Positions 47,101 through 62,100 of a stretch of DNA of 64,000 nucleotides are shown piece after piece. The DNA is taken from the NCBI RefSeq assembly GCF_040436345.1, contig NC_133238.1, forward strand, positions 12,292,126-12,356,125, written 5' to 3'. The position numbers and the translations under genes were made by a program. The notes under the pieces were generated by a model, which saw only the letters and a program-made list of their open reading frames with translations, made no database searches and had not been told where the DNA came from. Origin of the DNA: Pagrus major. Its lineage: Eukaryota; Chordata; Actinopteri; Spariformes; Sparidae. How positions within the stretch are numbered: position 1 is the stretch's first letter; each line of letters starts with the position of its first letter.

Positions 47101-50100
47101 GTACCTCAAGTAAAGTAAAGTAAAGTAAAAGTACTGGTTCTAATTGTGATGGATCAATATTCAAGTAGCATTTTACTGTTGTAGCTGAAGGTGGAGCTAG
47201 TTTCAACTGCTTTATATACAGTTAGTGTTTTCTTAGTCCAGTAATTCCCAATCTAGGAGTCAGACCCCTCTGAAGGGTCACAAGATAAATCTGAGAGGTC
47301 GTCAGATGATTAATTGAAACAAAGTTTTACTGCACAAATTTGGACATCCATCTAACTATCTATCTATCTAACTATCTATGAAGCCATGTGAGAAGTTGAA
47401 GCTGTAAATAATGCCTCTACTGGTGCAGGTAGAGCTGTAATACTATTTATACTAAAAGATGTACCCAGTGTACTGTCTATATAGTACTGACACAACACAT
47501 GGCTTAAATTTACCCAGTACCAATGGGTAGAAAACCACCCAACAGAAGGGTTGTTTTGATAAATAATGTAAAAATAACAGAGATTGGCTCAAAACACCAA
47601 ACTGGTACAGGGTAGAGTCAACTTAGCATTGCATCTGGGCTATATAACCCCCCAAAAATTGAACCTAGTGTTTTCCAGTTTTTAACAACTCATGCACATC
47701 CAAAACATGAAATCAACATGAATCAGAATCACTATAAAAAGTTGAGAACCACCGGTTAAATTTTAAAATTTCCTGAAAACCACTCCGTGGTGAAGTTACT
47801 TTCCACCACTGAGTAAATGTAATTGTGAGGAACAGTATGCATTATTGTGACTGAAGTGTTGTGTGACTTAATGTGTGGGATAGAGTGCTGGGATGCCTTT
47901 TAAAGTAAGATTGAATTGAAACTCAAACAAAAGGTCTTTGTGGAGTTGAAGTGTGAGGAATGATAATGGGCCAGGAGGGTAGTCTGCCTCTTCAGAGAGC
48001 TAAATTTACAGTTTGGGGACAGCGAGACAGCGAACAGGCGACAGGCAGACGGGGACAAAGACGAGTTTAGAGAGCTCCAGGCTGTACATCACGAACCATG
48101 CTGTTTCTCTCTCACACATACCTCCCAGTGCGCTGGAGCTCAGGGCCGCCGTGCCCTCCGTGTTCCTCCGACTCTCCAAGATCTGTCACTCCGTTGGGAA
48201 CAGGGGGAATCTTCCGCTTTTCCTGTGAGGTTAAGATCACTGTCAGTCAACTGTCTGTCATCATGAGAACAATAACAAGCGTCAGCTGCACTTAAATCTC
48301 CACTGAGTCACCAGATGTCACACTTATTTCAAACAAGGTTCAGTCCCAAATGAGTGATCGGTTATGCGTGAATCTGGCATATTATGACTCATAGTTCATC
48401 AGCATAACAGTCTAATTGCACAGCGGGGTGTCATTAATTCACCTCAGGAGCCTAATGACAAAGAGGCAAAGGAACATTTTTGAATCATCAGGAGCAGCTT
48501 TCTGTTAGATAGCAACATTTCTCTCCACAACAAGATGGCGGATCGCTTTTCAAAGTCGACCAAAATAACTAATGGAGGAAAAACAACTAATGTTTTGGAG
48601 AGGATTGAGAGCAGAACCCTGGGGAGAGGCATCAAAGCAGCGAGTACAACGCAGTAGAGTTTAGACGAGAACGCAGATGTTAAAAAATTTCTCAGCAGGA
48701 AACACGACGCAGAGGGGACTCACAGGAACGGATATATATACAGACTCTCAAACTCTAAACACACTTTCAAATAGTTTAGTTTAGTAGTTTTTGAGTGGCA
48801 GCTTCTTTAAAAAAACGGAAACAGTCACCCGTTTTACCTCCTGTTACAAGCAACATATGTGCTTCTTGTAACGTAAATAAGGTGTTTACCTGAGAGGGCA
48901 CGTTTTTGGGAGGCTCTATTCTGATGGAGGGATCCCACTCTCCGGGAGGTAACACTGTCACCTGGTCCAGGAACTCATCAATGCCCGCCACCAGGTCGTT
49001 CCTGTCTTTGGCCTTGTATGCAACATCATGGAAAATCTGTGGAGTAAAAGAGAGAAGATTTAAAAACTGAGTGACATGATGAGTTTAGTTATTATTTTCT
49101 TTATTTAAAAATCAATTATATATCATTTTCTGCTCTGTCCTTTTATGCTGAATGCATTTCTGTGGATTAACAGACAGAAATTTACATACCAGAGCCATAA
49201 AGCTTCATTCAGCAGAGGATTAATCCTATCTCCATACATAATATCATCACAATAACACCGTGAAATGTCAGGTTATTTCTAATATCCCATTATTAGAATA
49301 ACAGAATATGATTCTTGCACACCGTAGCTAAAAACACAAATAATATCGATGGGTACAATTCATTCCCATATATTACGAAGCAGATTGACATCTATACGCC
49401 TCTATTTTCGTACGTCCCAGAGGACAACATCTGGCTCCGATGATGGGCAGTAACATTAGCTCATAGCTGCACTGTGGGAAATCCTGTCACAGTTCACATG
49501 TCATACTCTGCTGATCCCCTGAGGCTTCTCCTGACGTCAAAGGTCAGGTTCTGAAAGGTAGAGCTACTCCCTAAGACACCCTAATGCCATATATAACAAC
49601 AACAAATAAATATGTAATGCCTTGGGTGGGACTTCTTTAGAATTGAGTCCATGCTAGAAAGAAATAAGATCTAATTTTGCTATGGCAAAGGCGCATTGGA
49701 GATGTAGTGGCTGGTAGCTCCTCCAACTTATGCTACGTTTTTGTTTTTTTAATGGTCTTTTTTTTTTGCCTATGGCAGAAATACCCTTGGAGAAGAAAGC
49801 GGGTGTTTTGGATTAAGAGCAGCTGACTTTGAGACCATTACGACCCACAGCATCTTTCTACCATCCTGACCGGCCAGACTGCCCCACGGAGGAAGAGAGT
49901 CAGAATAAGAGCTAATCCAGCTTGGTTTATGTCTGAAATGGACAAATGGGACTCAGGCTGGCAGAGCAACATGTAATCAGAGACCATTGTGCCTACAGGG
50001 ATCTGTCTCCACCACATCATCTCGGATCAAGCTGTTGCACTCGATGGGTGGACCATGTTTTGAGCCGACAGAGAGCAGGACTACAGCTGGACGAGGAAAG

Positions 50101-53100
50101 GTGGACTCTGTGTTTATATCATCGATGCTTGGTGCTCACACACAGTCAAAGTGGATGGACAGTGTGTCTCTGATGTGGAACTTTTGATATGAAGATGCCA
50201 ACCACATAATCATCACCATCATTTTGCTGCTGTTTACATTCACCCTGACACAAGATACTGTATGGGTTCATGTATATTTGTATATAAATAACTGTATATA
50301 TGTTCTGTCATTTATGAAGCACGAAGGAGTTTATAAAATTCCATTTTGTGTTGTATAATGATGATTAAATGACCTTGTACCGTGTAAATATCTTTCAAAA
50401 ACAAACAGGAGCTATTAAAATAAATTATTTCTGGGTCGGAATCATTTTCACAGCCTCAGGGTTGAAAATATCCTTGACATGAAGAGGCGAAACTATTGAG
50501 TTACTCACTTATGTGTAAAGACCTATTAGTTTTATAATGAAAGGTTAATTTCACTCATCTGAATTAAGGGTTTTTCTCCATTCTTTTCTGGCATGAGCAG
50601 CTGCAACTGAAGGTGTGCTCTTTTCCTGGTTACGTTATTTATTATTCATGACAGTTTGGCAGAGCTCCAAAAGACACAACTACATTCAGTAGGGCTTGTT
50701 TTTTTAAACATTTATGGGTCATAAAGTCAAGTCGCCTCAGCATTTTGTCTGCGAGTCTCAAGTCAAGCCTTCAGGCTTACAATACAATATTAATCAGGTG
50801 TAACAAGCAATTGCTTATAATTCGTCAGTACTTTTAAAGTCGTATCATGCAGGATTTGTCAGTTCTGCTGAGTCTCATTCCCATGTCATCAAATACTGAT
50901 GCTTTGGGTTGGCAAGCCACTCAAAACTTATAGGACAAGTGATGATTAAGAGAGATTATTTTCTAGAGTGTAGACACTGTTTTGTTTTGTTTTGTTTTTG
51001 ATAAATCCTGCATAATATAACTTTAAGTAATATTCTGAATGCAGGACCTGTTTACATGGCTGTTTAATTACTTTTACTGGAATAAAAAATGTGAATACTT
51101 CTTCCTAGAGCTATAATTTGAACCTTGATAATGCTCTACTTAGGCCTCACCTCATCAGTCATCAGGGTAGCAATAGACCGGCCAATTTCATGATACTGTG
51201 GACCTTTTCCCAGAGGGCCGAGCAAGATGAAAAGAAACCTGTGCAACACAAAGGACAACAGTTTTTTGGAGGGTAAAATTCAAATCCTTTTCTAATGAAG
51301 AATTCAGGGAATTATCAGCTGAACTGTACAGACTTGACACACAGTACAGAGAAGTACAGAGAGGGAGCTTTTCAGAGCAGCTGGTGTATAACCTGGTGGT
51401 GATGGGAACCTCAGCCAGGCCGTTAAGCAGCACAGCAGGAGCAAGGCGTATGAAGGCCACCACAGGGCGGTCTAGGAACTCAAGCTCCCCAACCAGGACG
51501 TTAGATGCCTCGGCACCAGGAGGGATCTTCTTCATGAAGTGGAGGTCAATCTGTGAGACAGAGAGAAACCATAACAACACTTATACAAAATATTAGTATT
51601 GAAAAAATATGGTTTGAGGTTAATGAATTGAAAGTGATTATAACAGTAAATCAAAGTCCAAAACATCGGCTGGATCTGACTCTGGTGGTCCACGCAACAA
51701 AAGAAAACAAGCTTTACTCCTGTTAAATTCCAGTCAGTTTCCCAGGGCATGAGTCTTACGGTGACCATTTCACACGTAACCCAATCTTGGTAAAATATAC
51801 AGCACTAGTTATGTGTCCACTATCAGTGCCCGTAGATAAACAGCAGGATCAGTGGTGGGTCCGGCTGCTCACCTTGCTGAAGTCGACGGCACTGTTTTCT
51901 CGGCTGACGTCCTGTTTGCCCTCATTGTTAGCTGGCTGGGACTGAGGTGAGACTGTTTGGCCTGTCGGGCAGAGCAGGAAACCAACATGATGTCAGTTTT
52001 CATTATCACAACACTGCTTTCCCACACAAAGACAAAGGTCTCCAGTGAGTGACTAGAGGGTACAGTTACATTCTCTGAAAACTATGATACAACAGTGGAC
52101 CTTTAGGTAGGTGCTGTACCTTTACTGATGTAAAGGTTCAGCCCTAGTGACAAAGGACACAGTGTTGTACCATTTTTCAGAGTGTACCGTGAGTAAGCTC
52201 AATATTAATATTAATAATAATATTATTATTATATGATGAATGTTTGGTGGTGCAGTGGACAAAGTGATTTTAGCTAGGCTCAATCTTTTCAAATCAAGTG
52301 TAGTGAACTAAATAAGATACAATCTTTGACTTCCATTTCAATCTCATGTGTATCAACTAATAAGTGCTTATTTACATAGCTTATTTGTGTCCTTTTGAAA
52401 CAAAGCCAAAGATTGCTCCTTTAAAATTTAAGGCAATTTGTGATGTGAATGCACCAATTGTTTGAGCAAATCACAGAATTTGACAGGAATGCTAAAAAAT
52501 GTGGTTTGCTCAAACCCTAACCTGTTTTAGTGAAGGTGTAATGCTGCTACTGTTACAGGAATTGTTCAACACTTAAGGAAATACTCTTACACTCTTTACT
52601 TTTTCCGAGAGTTCGATGAGAAGATTAATACCACTCTCAAAGCTGTATACAATTACAAAGCTACAGTGAAGCCAACAGCAAGTTAGCTTAGCTTGGCTGA
52701 CTGGAAACAGCTGGCCTGGTTTAGTCCAAGGGTAACAAATCCACCAAACACTAAAGCTCGTCATTGAACAGAGCTAAGCTAGCTGTTGCCATTCTTTACA
52801 CTAAGCTAACCAGCTTAGCTTCATGTTTAGCAGACAGACATGAGAATGATATCAATCATCTCATCTAATCTAAAATGATAAGAATGTCAATACCAATCTT
52901 GTCTGTTTAAAATGAAGCTGGAGCCAGTAGCCAGTTAGCTTAGCTTAGCATAAATACTCTGGCACATAACCCCCTTTGTTAAACCCCAATTTGGTTATTT
53001 TCTACTGGATTTCTTACTATTTTTTATGGATTAAACAATCTAGATATAATGTGATAATTAGTGACCTGTTGGCAGAGTTTGTCACCCTTAGCTAAGCTAA

Positions 53101-56100
53101 GCTAATCGGCTTCATCTTTCATGTAGAGAGATAGAGGTGGTATAATTAACCCACGCAAATAAGTGAATAAGCGTATTTCCCGAAATGTTGCACTATTTTT
53201 TTAAATAACAATCCTAAAGGCAAACAAATGAGGATTATATTTTGTGTTAAGTGACACCATTAATTTAAAGTGAGGAGCTATCATTATTAGTAATTAGTGA
53301 CTGTTATGAGTGTAGAACATGACTCACAACTCTGCTATGGTTTCTAGTCATAAAACACATTGTTGAGGAGAAGAGGAGAGCATTATCATGAATCTTTGGC
53401 ACATTGCTTGGCCACATACATAAATAATTCAGCATAATGACTACACTTTCTTTTTTCTAAGATGTTGAAAGTACAAAAAAACGTACATACTTTAATCATC
53501 TTTTATGCTTAACTTTTAAGTCTAAAAAATAGAACAGCTAGAGGGGCATCACGACTGTGAGCAGTCAGTGCATAAAGAAGAGAAAGCTGCATGAGTTTAA
53601 AAATGCAGAGGTTTTCTTCTCTCAATTATTTTCTTCTTGACTGCACATAAACTCTTTCTAACCCCTCATGATGATACTCTCCTCTTTAATGAGTGCCTTT
53701 TTATGCTATTACTACAACTATCACAATGCTTTTAGTGTCAGCTAAGGCGTTCTGGTTGCCTGTCCAGATTTCCTGCTCTGTGTCTTCATGTGTGATGGGA
53801 AAGTAGCCTTGTGCCACTGCCTGGAGGACACTAAGGCGTTTGGTCGAGGCTACGCCAAAGCCTGTGTCTGGTGCCATGTGGCCATGGCTCCTGGAGGAGC
53901 TCGAAGGTGATGGAGGGGTGGACGGACATGACACGCAACACACACACCGTGGCCATGCAACACAGGAAAAAAAGGTCTTTCTGGGTGAAGCACTCTTGGG
54001 AGGTGTATTTTCAGGCAAACACTTGGGAGTGTAATAGAAGCCATTTACTGATTAAGTGTATAACACACATGCGCACACACATGCAACATACAAACACATA
54101 CACAAACACGGAGAAACACAAACAAGAGGAGAGAATGAGATATCAAACAGCAGTAAGACAACAAGTCACAGATGGACACACTTTGGAAAAATCATGCGAA
54201 GGATCACAAGATTATATATAAAACATACTTAATATATTTACATACAACAACATTTATGATTACCAGGGAAAAAGCAGAGACTAATACAGAGTGAAGAAAA
54301 GACTGCAGTCATGATAAGTGGCAGGTGTGTGTAGGTGTCCAAGTGTGTTCAGACCATTTGCTCACCATTCTTGTCCATGGAATGAGGTTCAGACTGCTTC
54401 TTGCCAATATCAGCGAAGGAGCGCACAATAGGTATACGGTTGGCCAGTTTCTTGTGGTTTTGGTGGTGGTGCTGTTTGAGCAGGGCCTCACGGATCCTCT
54501 TCCTGGCATCCTGACCTACAGGGCCTGACACCTCATGCTGATCCAGAACCATGTCTGATTCAAAACACACACACACAAGAGAAAAAAACAAACGTGGGTT
54601 TTCCACATTACTCTCTGAAGAGCTCATTTTAAATTCACAAAGGTTATTCCTGATAGTGTCTGTCCCTGCATATGAGCCAGCTGTGCTAAGCTGATTATTC
54701 CAACAAAAACCGACCCACTGCTGCTGATTTAATCGCACGAAACCAGGTTAAGTTCAAGAGATCTCTTCAGCAGCACAGTGTTTCCCACAATCAGATAAAC
54801 ATTCTCTTTGCTGCCCTTAAAACCTTATTCCTTTTTTAGACATGGTGCAACGAGCCTGCACACGAAGATGCAAGTCTTTGAAACCAAATTGCTGAATGAA
54901 TCTCTGTTAACATGTCATGGCCTCTTCCCTGTCTTCGGAATGGTATCCTTAAAAATGTATGTTTGTAGTAAAAGGCAAGCCAAGGCAGGTCTATTTATAC
55001 AGCACTATTCAACAAGGTAATTCTGCAATGCTGAGAAAAGATATATAAGAAACACAATGCAATATAAAAACACACATAAATCAACACACATAAAATGATG
55101 TAGAAATTAATTTAAAGTAGCAACAAACTAATTTCCCCCTTAACGTATCCAAGTGGTTTTATAGTTGGCGAACTTGATCATTTCTGTTTGACTCACAAAC
55201 AGTGATGGAATGTAACTAAGTAAATTTACTCAATTACTGTACTTATAATATCAGATACTTCAGAGACTTTTACTTAAGTATTATTCATATGGGTGACTTT
55301 CACTTTTACCAAAGAAATATTTTAACACAATATCTTAACTTTTACTCAAGTATGACTTTGAGTCAAGATCTGATAACTAGAGTCAAATGATTCACTTTCT
55401 TGATTGAGTCTATAAAATAAAAAAGCATAGACAATGTTGCAAAGTCTATCTGAGACAGAAGTCATTTAATTTTTTACATATTTTCAAGGTTAACGTGTTC
55501 CGATTTTTAAAATTGTCTTAATGTGAATGTTAAAATTACAGGTTTTACACATCAAAGTTTCTTCACAGGACTTTGGGATTTATATTCTGCACACTTGAAA
55601 AAAGTTGTCTAAAGCTTTTTATGGCTTCACAGGGAGTGTCATTAATTGCCGTGATACCACCTGAATCAGTGTCAGTTTGGGCTAAAGACTACAAATTCGA
55701 AAATGAAAGGAATCTGGGGTTGTGGAGTTAGAAAGAAGTGAGTTTACCTTTGCATCCCACTTATCATCTCAACTTCAGGCTAGCGGCTCGAGGCTACCTC
55801 AACCACTACTAGCATCACACACTCAAATCCAACAAAACTGTCAATGGCCAAGTTGTATTGTGAATAATGTAGTTTAAAAACTGCCCGATCATTGTCAAAT
55901 AAGTGCAATGCTTAATCAGTGGAGTACTCTTTTAAGTATATATGCATGTCGTCTGCATAATTATGTTAAAATATTGGATTGTTTCCAATAATCTGAGCTA
56001 TTACATTAGAAAAGAAGAGGAACAAGTATGGAGCCTTGAGGAACTCCAGAAGAAGGCACAATCAGTCATATTTTAGCTTTAACCATCTAGCTTTACAAAT

Positions 56101-59100
56101 CAACGCTATTGTTCACCTGCAATCTCCTCCAGCGAGTTGGCCCTCATGTCCAGCATCACGGTGCCGTTCATGATGCAGCTGCGAAGCTCGAAAAGACTGT
56201 GTAGAGACAGTGTGGCTACGTAGGGTTTACTCCACCGCTCTCCACCATCCTCAACATCCTCCTCAAACTTCAGCCACCTGCACACATGACAACATTTGTA
56301 TTGAGTTATTAAGTTGTATTAAGTTATGATGAAGTTATACAATGTACAGAGGAACATTAGGTTAAGTGTTCCACAACAACAGCCGTGCGTTAAAGATGGC
56401 AACTAGACAAAAACAGGATCAAACTCTCAGGTGCAACAGAGGAAAGTAGTCACAGCTGGCCAGACTCAGCCCGTGAGGGGCCGACTGCAGCGGTGTACCT
56501 GGCTGTCTCTTTCCATTCGGCGTCCTCACCCTCCCTGAGGCAGATTTCGTCCAGCTCGGTGAACAGGGCGTGGGGGATGTGTTCCTCGTCGCCATCCTCT
56601 GTCCCCAACAGAAACTGCACCCTTTGAGCTGGTGTGTCTGCTGCAGCAGATGGAACAGGCAGAGGACAAGTGGAAATAGAGAAAGAAGGATAAAAGGAAC
56701 AAAGAACACAACAAGAGAAATGTTGAAATATGATGTATGCATGCATGTATGCATTTTTAAAACTGGTTTTGAGTGAACTCTTCTATAATGGAGTTGAGTC
56801 TATTTTTGAGACCTACTGTGTGAGGGGGATTCTCTTCCATCATCAGCTGTAGAGTCCCGTTCCTTGGACCTCTTCCTGTGTCTGTGTCCATGGTGACGGT
56901 GACGTCTGTGTGACCTCCTGCCCAGGGGGACGTGAACCCCAATGTAGAGAGTGCGGTGACCTGGAGAAAACATGCAGCAGACAACATTAGATTCCTTTGT
57001 CTGCATTAAAAGGAGTCTTCTTACAATGTCACCAGAACTCACAATTTTTCTCTGACCTGACCCCTACGTCCCTTGCACAAGGATTAGAAAGCTTATTCTT
57101 TGAGGTAGCTGAGATCAAATCTTGACTTTTATGATCATTTTTGTTTCAACCTGAACAGAACACATTATGAGACCTGACCAAATGTTTGTTAAACTTCTAA
57201 AAGTTCAACTTTTTGATTGATGCAAGGTATAAGGAATAAGGTCGTTGTGGGGCTAAGAATAAGGCCATCGAAGCAATAACTATCAAAACACATCAGAAAA
57301 CAGAAAAGCACTTAACAAATTAGCTACTATCTCCAAGCCCTCTTGTGCCTGCGCTTCAGTAAAGAGCTGTTGTCCTCTTTGAGGATGCTATAATCAATTT
57401 TGAAACTAGATGGCTTTTACAATTAGGGGTATTTCAATCTTAAATCAATACGGAAAAGTTAATGAGACTGTGATTCTGAAACTATCTGATGTGTTTAGCC
57501 TGTGCGTGTACAAGCACATACGAGTGTGCATCCACGGGGTCAGCGTGAAGATAATCTGAGCTGACTCTCTCCTCCTTTATTGCGGTCGAGCTGCCTGGCC
57601 GATGCTTCCTTCCCGCCCTCGGCTCATCGGCCGGACACAGACGAGACTACTGGACACCCTGTTCTCTTTATCTGCCTCCTGCATGATACGAGGCGCCACA
57701 GTGTCCAACATTATGTGACACCAAGGGCAATGTGATGCCTGAGAGCCAAAATGGGGGTCCATCAGAGGATAATAAATTGGTTCCCTAATTCATCATTACC
57801 TCTTTTTTTTTTTTTTTACCATTAAGAGAGCACATTGACCGACTGCAGAGGGATCACTGTTCATAATTAAGTTTGCTCACTTCACTGCTCTTCTCACCAC
57901 AGCAGGCAGTCGAATCGCACTTTACCAGCTTACAAAAATATTCCCACATGGCATTTATTAAACTATGCTCTAATCAAGATGAATTTCCAGTGGTAATGGC
58001 GGTTATATCCTCCTCGCTTTTGTCCCCCTGGCTTTTACAGTCTTATTTTCATTTATAACTGAAAGTCCACTGAACAATGTCCTCTACAACCGACAAAATC
58101 CAGAAATAAGCTATAGATATTACCACAATCTTACAGCATTTAAGCTTTATAAGCAGTGTTGTGGCTAATTTGGGGTTTGTGAGGAAGACTGAAGGCACTA
58201 TTTGTGGCTGAAAAGGTCCCCAAACTCCTCTGCATTTACAGGTAAAAGAGCATTTCAGGTTTACAGCTATTTTTTTCTAAAAAGGATCCTAAAGGCCTAT
58301 ATACACTGGTTGCGTTTTTTCATCTGATTAATTTGCACTTCGATATACCTTTTACAGAAAGATGCTATTACATGATGAAAAAGCAATATAATTATTTTCG
58401 GAGTGAGGTCAATACTTCTGAGCTTTCGCACCATGAACAAACACATCCACTCATGACACTGATGTTGATTGTCGATGTTTGTCATCACCCTGTTTTATAT
58501 GACTAAGGACACAACATTATAAAGACAATGTGACAAAGATGATGTGGGATGAGTAGCCTCGATTGCTCTCTGCACAGGCAGAGTGCTATGTGGGATTTAC
58601 CAACAGGGAGCTGAAGCTGTTATCTCCATCTGTGCTCTCTTCAAATCCACCAGACTACATTGATAAAAACAGTATTTTAACTCACAGAACATGGGAGTTG
58701 CATATCTACTCAACTTTGGTGTTTGAACGTATTAATACATCTTAAAGGACGGGCCAGACTGGAGCACTGAGACAGTCAGCTGAGATGAACCCGGTGAACC
58801 TCTCTCAACCTGTCAGCAAGTGGGTCAGTGCTGCAGAGCAAACCTAGAGACTTGTAGAGAATACTGCCTCAGATTTCTGTCGCTGCCAGCATTATTTATT
58901 GACTTTAAAGGGGCTCTATGTTACAATTTGTAGTCATTTACATGTTTTAATCACATTTTCAGTTGGCCGTTTGTGAGCAGATTGTAACGTGACATGAAAA
59001 ATGAGACCTTCCCCGTATAATTGGTAGACTAACATTATTTAGGGAAGCATGATAATCAATTTCATCATTTCTTAATTAATACTACTGCTATTAATTTTAT

Positions 59101-62100
59101 ATAACCACAAAAAATATCATTTATACTACTTGTTCATACTTTTGAAACTAGATTCACCCTTGAAGTTATAATAGAAAAATATCAGGGAGCTGCTTTGCGT
59201 TCAAAGAGCCATTTGTGCAGATTTAGAAATAAATTATCTAGTTATTGTCAGTGGGAAAACTCAGTATGTTTTCATTTCATCTGGGGGGAAAACATTCAAC
59301 ATAAATGCCATAAATTGTTTTCACTTGCTTGGAGACACGACTAATCACATCATAGCGCACTAATCAGATTTAAGCAGAGCACAGACATAACATGAATCAC
59401 CTAGGAGCTGACACTGACATCACAGCATTTGAAAAGAAGCCGCTCACGCTATGTCTTTCGCCAATAGTAAAACTGGTTAAGTGAGGTCTCCAAGAACGTG
59501 ATGAGAAAATTAACTAATGTCAAATTGTATTTGCCGTTTGGGGGTGTATTTGACTGTCAGAGTGTTCACCGCTGTAGACTCGTTCATCCGGAGCAAATCG
59601 CTGTTAGCATCTTGTAAATTATGTATGTCAGGAGCAGAGGAGAGAGGAGAGACTGCACATATAGCGAATTTAACAGTAAAAGGCACATTCAGGAGCAGAC
59701 AGGAACAATAAGGTATGCAAAAAAAAACAAAACATAAGGACGAAGCACTTGAGCTTTAAAGTTCATGAGTCAAGACTCATGAGTGGAGGACTTTACAAAA
59801 ATAGCTCGCCTCCCCCGGGCCTGAACTACTGCTGATGTCATAGAATCTCTTTTTTCTCTTTTTTTCTGTCGTTGCGTCTCAGTGGCTTTCAGTCAGTCAA
59901 GGCTTGAATTCATGCAGTGGTGTGTGACGTGCTGAGTTTTTGGTGTTCCATATCTGTAAGTCTTTGTGTGTGTATTCATGTACGTACTGCTTCGCAAAGC
60001 AATTCTGATTGGCTGGGTTTAGAGTTAGGGTGAGGGCATTCTCCTCACAAAACTCGCTCTGGGTATGCTGCTCTGACGCACACTAGCAGCACGGCGGGGG
60101 CTCTTAATTAATTCTGCAGTGCAGTTTCTGGCCCATGATTTCTCCTACTTGTTTGGGTTTAAAGGCTCCACACATACTTAGACCACACTTGATAATGTGA
60201 TACACCTATTTGTCACTATTAATAAAAATACAGAATATTACCCGACTCATCCTTTAAACCGCTGCTGTTGTTTCTTTTTTGACATTGTAATTCAAACATG
60301 TAGTAGAAAACTGCTCCGGGATTGGGATCCCCATGCAATCAGATCATGTCATGTTAAACTTTTCTTTTTATCCCAAACGTGAGGGTGTATGAGAATGAGG
60401 AGGCAGGCTGACAGGGGACTGTTTGGTTTGGATCTGAGGATCTCCCATCTCCTTCTCTTGCGTGGTGCTGACGCAGTGCAAGTGTCACCTCAGCGCGAAA
60501 CAGAGAGCTAGTCATTACGGCAAACCATCATCCGAGGATGAGGGTCCTTCAGATGAAAGCGCCGTCTCACCGGCACAGTGTCAGAATCAAAAGAGTGACA
60601 TCTGTGCCTGGGCGAACGTTGCCTGGCAACAAAAAATAAAGCGGATTCTGACGGAGGTACCAATTCTGCTTCAGTTATTACTCACCTTTTCAATGAAACA
60701 CATTTTATATTATTCGAGTGTTATATAAGAAGGAATTGTCATGTTTTATTTTACATTTTGCCCATTGATACTGGGTGGTTCTTCTTATTTTCTCCTTTTT
60801 CTCATGCTATAGAAGAAGAAGAATTTTCCTCTAATACACCAAAGTTACAAGCTATACACATCATCGCTTATACATCCTGCATCTTCAGTACATCCCTGTA
60901 GTTACTCTCTAATAAAGCATTGTAATTTATTGTCCCCACTTTCCCTCAGCTTGCCTTGCATACTCCTGCTTCTGTTTGTTTCCCAAAGTACCTTTCAAGA
61001 ACACTCAGACAATGCGCCTGAACTTCAGCTGAGCTGAGTTAAACACGTAGGTGGGGAGATAGTAGTAGCATTAGGAGTAAGCAAAAATGATTACGCACAA
61101 AAATTAAGCACAACTGAAGAGCCACTTATAGTGCTGTAGCGTAACACAAACAACATGTAATGTGGCTGCATTGCATCCCGGGACAATTTCTATCTATTTT
61201 TGTATTAATCTTAACTTTTAAATAAAGGAAAATGAAAGAAATCTGGACTCTGTTTTACATGATTCTATGCTCTGGTTTAAAATCTCAGTGAACCCAGTTG
61301 TGGGTCAGGCTTTGTGTGGATTGAGGATACTGTTGGTGCAGACATGTGCTTCTCTGTGTCTTTCATGATGGATGAAATGCTGACGCAAACATACAGTATG
61401 TGAAAACAATAAAGCCCTCGCTCTTTGATCAAAACCTAATATGCATCTGTAATGATTTAGGTAGGCGGACTAAGTTTTATGCTATCGGTAAGCTTTTCTG
61501 TCAGTAATTCTGCTACATCAGACACGTTTTCTGACATCAAACTGTGCCGATGATTGGCTGGAAATATACTGTGACATCCCATCAGTTCAGCCTGACTACA
61601 AAGGGAAAGAAAATGCTCCTCCAAACACCAAAACACCAGGGGCTAATTCAAACATAGGCACAGAGGTGCAGTGTGGGTGGAGCAGAGGTGCACCAAATCA
61701 AGCTTGTTACTGAAACACGTCCACCTATGTGGAAGCATCAAGCTAGCAAAGGTTAACAAGTTAGCAAGCTGTGTTTACACAGACAGAAAAGCAAATTTTA
61801 GCTCATGTTATGAAGTGAGTTTGATCGCAGTTTCATGTTTGTTTACTTGCGCGAGGTTGACCTTTGGGTTTATTCACCCCAAACAGCCAGAATACCTGAC
61901 TGTACATTAGCTCTAAGCTAGCGGGTAACAGCAGGCACCAATCATGTTTGTGTGTTTGTGTTCAGTTTAACCTCGGATTGAAGTCAGCACTCGCCAGAAA
62001 CTTTGGTTCTTTCTGTTTTACTCTCCTCTCTGCACTTTCAAGTAAAGTACATTTCCCATTCAACGGTCAAATAGGAAATAATTACAGTACGTTACAGTGG

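Larger units (their letters stand above)
45457..48121 (-). other. slc4a10 intron between exons 48122-48222 and 45282-45456
   Basis: About 2.7 kb. Contains repeat fragments (about 45640-45840; about 47025-47160), a CpG-rich island with an X-box (46090-46330) and a GGGA repeat (46210-46235). No exon recognised. Confidence 0.7.
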
